A stretch of 64,000 nt of DNA from Annona cherimola (taxonomy: Eukaryota; Streptophyta; Magnoliopsida; Magnoliales; Annonaceae). Both the position numbers and the translations under genes were made by a program. Location: positions 89,177,641 to 89,241,640 of the forward strand of contig CM059973.1 in assembly GCA_030490835.1 (NCBI GenBank). The letters run 5' to 3'. Below are positions 61,210 through 64,000 of this stretch, piece by piece. Below the pieces are notes generated by a model, which was not told the DNA's origin, did no database searches, and saw only the letters and a program-made list of their open reading frames with translations. Positions within the stretch are counted from its first letter, which is position 1; each line of letters opens with the position of its first letter.

Positions 61210-64000
61210 GATACTCACTTGATAGACAAAATATACACTACCAAAAGAAGAGTCAAGAAACTGAGAGTTTATGCCGATGTTAAAAAAAAAAACTTTATCA
61301 CTTTTTGTATAACTTCTAATATAATTTTACATCTTAAATTCATATATTACTTTTACTATTATTATTTTTACATTTCAATTATTTTTTCATATCTTTCCAT
61401 AAAACTATATTGTATATTTAATCTTTATTTTATTAATTAGTCCTAACATTATGTACTCTTATTATATTAGATCTCTTTCTCATGTTTTTTAAAAATTCCT
61501 ACCTTGAGGACGTCTTCGAAAAATGATAAAATTTTTGAATGAAAATATTTTTTTGTTAAATTTTTTTAATTAGAAGAAGTTATTTGATATGATAGATGTA
61601 GTAATGAAGTGAAAAGAAAATAAAGTTAAAATAGATAAATTATTAATACGTGTAATTGTATAGAAATAATTGAAAACAAAATAATTATATAATAAAATGT
61701 GAAAAAATAATTAAAAAATAATAGTTGTACAAAGTAAAAAGTTTTAATTGAGAAGTTTTTATTATAACCAAACACATCCTCGATTTTTTCTCCGTTTTTT
61801 GACCTATATCCAGATAGAGTCTAATTGAAAAAAAATCTAATGACATGTTTATCAAAATGATGATTAATCAAACTGAAATACGTTAGTGCTGGAGCGGCTA
61901 TATGTAGCATGATTACTAGAGAGTAATCAGATGGGAGGAATACATCAGTGATGCCCCACATAAGCTTATTGTGTTGAAGAGCTGGCTATGGCTAGGATAC
62001 CTGCATTTGTCGGGATGCATTCCCCTAGATCATATGCTATCGCATTCCCCACACCAACCCCTCCGACTCCATGTGGATAGATTTCCTTTGCATCCGATCC
62101 AAAGGCATATTCAACCTTATCCCCCATGCCTGTCTTTTTCGAGCCAAGTTCGATGGAAAATCTGCAGGCCGGGTCCCATATTCAAATATATAATATTCTT
62201 GACTTAACGTAAAAACCTTCCACCTCTAACTAATTACTACCACAACTTTCTACATGCAAGAACGGATTGAAATATTCAAGCCTCATGATGCGTGCTCTGT
62301 TCCGATAAATCAAATTTCGCTTTCACATATAGCCATCGAGCTACGTGTGCCCATTGGCATTTCCACGATAAACTATAGGAAGCTCGACGTGGGTCCTGAC
62401 CGCCGAAATTGTTACTATCGCGTGAAAATTAAGGGAGAAAATAATGGGTGCTTCTGAATCGGCTGGACAAACGTCCCAAATCTGATTTCTTGGAGACGGA
62501 TATGACTGTGATTATAATCGGCTATTTCATGCAAGTGAGCAGCAAAAGCAAACATGCATGTTGCCTGACTCTCATTTGGGGAGATTTATTTATTTATTTG
62601 GATTTTGGAGTGGGGATTAGTAAATGCAACTCGCACGATGTCTTGGATCATTTAACATGATCAAGCCACAGTCTCATGGCGGGCAACACAATTGTCACCT
62701 TGGAAACTTCGTTTCTGGGAATGGCATTGGTCACGCCCATGCATTCATGGGCATCAACAATGAAATCGATGAGAATTGTTACTGCTGGCAAAACTATGCA
62801 TCAATATTGGCAAAGAAACTATTGAGCCTTTCGAACTAGCCTATCCAATTTGAGCCAATTTTCAAAACTTTGAATGTACGTTAATGCATGCGTATGAAGT
62901 AGAATTTCTAATAAGACCCGTGTCGCTTCCGAAATTATTTCTAACAATTCTACCTTTTAATGCATATTAATTTTTTTTCTTTATTTTCCATTAGAAGTTG
63001 CTCTCATTTAGTGATGTAATTTTGGATCGCGCTATCATTCTCATGCACTCTATTAATTAAACAGCCCTAAAAAAAATCTCATCGTCTGTGTCAACTGGAT
63101 ACTTGTAATGTTGGCATCACACCAGCGCCTATAGTTTTACTCGCACATGGTTTGCTGAAACGAAGAATGTTCGATTTCATCATTGTCTTCGCAACCGTTT
63201 GCAGACGTCCGACTTAGGTCCGGTTTTATCATTTTCTCGCTGCGGTAATACCGTGAAACCGGAAGATCTGACCCTAAAAACTATAGAACCTGTCTGAGAA
63301 TAAAAATAAATATATGGTACAAGATTTTCTTGAAATTTGGGTGCTGAATTTTCTCAACAAAAATTAGGGTTGCTTTTGGTGAGTATGCCAAGCTATGATT
63401 GTGAACGCATCGTAGAAAATCCACTATCCTTATACATATATTTAGTTTAAGGTTAAAAAAAAGTAGTGTACCTTTAACAGGTAGATTAGTTTTAATAAAA
63501 TAAATATAATTATAAAATGATTGTATTGTGTGGTTTCGGTTTAAAATGATTTGAACCAATCGGGCCTGAAACTTTCATTTTAAAAAAAGAAATAAATACA
63601 AGCGGTTCAGTTTTGGTTTTTCCCTTTTTGTCTATTATATATCTATTCTTAGGCGCAAGCTACTCTAATGATCACTACATCAAAATTTATTTTTTAGAAA
63701 CAATTTTTTTGCAACAATTTGTTGTCAAAATGGTTGCAGACAGGAACAATGAAACGATAAACATCAACACCATCAGCAACACGCCATCAGCGGCCATTCT
63801 GTGAACAGATTTTGTTGCCAGAGATAAAACTCATAAAATGGACTCTTCTTGTGTTTTTTTCTTGCCTTGCTCTCCGACACGAAGCAGGCCTCGACAGACT
63901 GAATGCTTACATATGTCTGCTCTGATCCTCTTCGTTTACACAGATATATGTTTTCCTACTAGTTCACGCTCGACAAAGCAGTGTTCTGACTCTGATACCT
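61210..64000. other. Gene-poor end of window
   Basis: A PIF-like MITE remnant lies at about 61506-61783. Its left end is GAGGACGTCTTCG, its right end CCAAACACATCCTC, and it shares AAAGTTAAAATAGATAAAT with the family, but no clear TSD is seen. The rest holds short frames only and no recognisable gene, RNA or promoter. Confidence 0.5.

Noticed and set aside
1..64000. CRISPR arrays, bacterial operons, viral or organellar inserts
   Set aside because: No evenly spaced direct repeats with unique spacers, no ribosome-binding-site-led gene strings, and no viral or plastid/mitochondrial genes were seen.

Overview
The window looks like nuclear DNA of a flowering plant. It has long AT-rich stretches between genes, short plant-type introns, many small inverted-repeat DNA transposons, L1-type LINE debris, and protein-coding genes of plant type. 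No rRNA, CRISPR array, organellar block or bacterial operon was seen. The species cannot be fixed from the sequence.

Three genes carry recognisable products, all between 10 and 36.3 kb. (1) A minus-strand gene at about 10.2-11.6 kb encodes a protein with the NifS / molybdenum-cofactor-sulfurase PLP-transferase fold but no Schiff-base lysine; its 5' part may be frameshifted. (2) A plus-strand, nine-exon gene at 20.42-24.45 kb encodes a 224-residue dCMP deaminase. All nine exons join in frame, and two E2F-type sites lie just upstream. (3) A minus-strand, thirteen-exon gene at 27.06-36.29 kb encodes a 1199-residue membrane protein with a signal peptide, Ig-like extracellular repeats and a polytopic C-terminal half. 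All splice phases agree, including one GC-AG intron. It is the least understood and most interesting gene here. A broken receptor-like-protein fragment lies at 25.4-25.9 kb, between genes 2 and 3.

The 0-10 kb region holds hAT-type non-autonomous elements, a LINE endonuclease fragment split by a hAT element with a perfect 8-bp target duplication, and small tandem repeats. At 14.8-19.2 kb there is a Mutator-like foldback element with a perfect 9-bp duplication, then a 5'-truncated LINE (reverse transcriptase, zinc finger, RNase H) with 16-bp target duplications.

From 36.3 to 64 kb no credible coding gene was found. This part is an archive of small transposons: PIF/Harbinger-like elements with 3-bp TNA duplications, two oppositely oriented hAT elements, several palindromic AT-rich families, three short tandem repeats (including a CT microsatellite) and a probable tRNA-derived SINE.

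The genes do not form one pathway. The dCMP deaminase serves dTTP synthesis, and the others are unrelated neighbours. No clearly new multi-gene system was found; the best leads are single genes and the dated insertion events.
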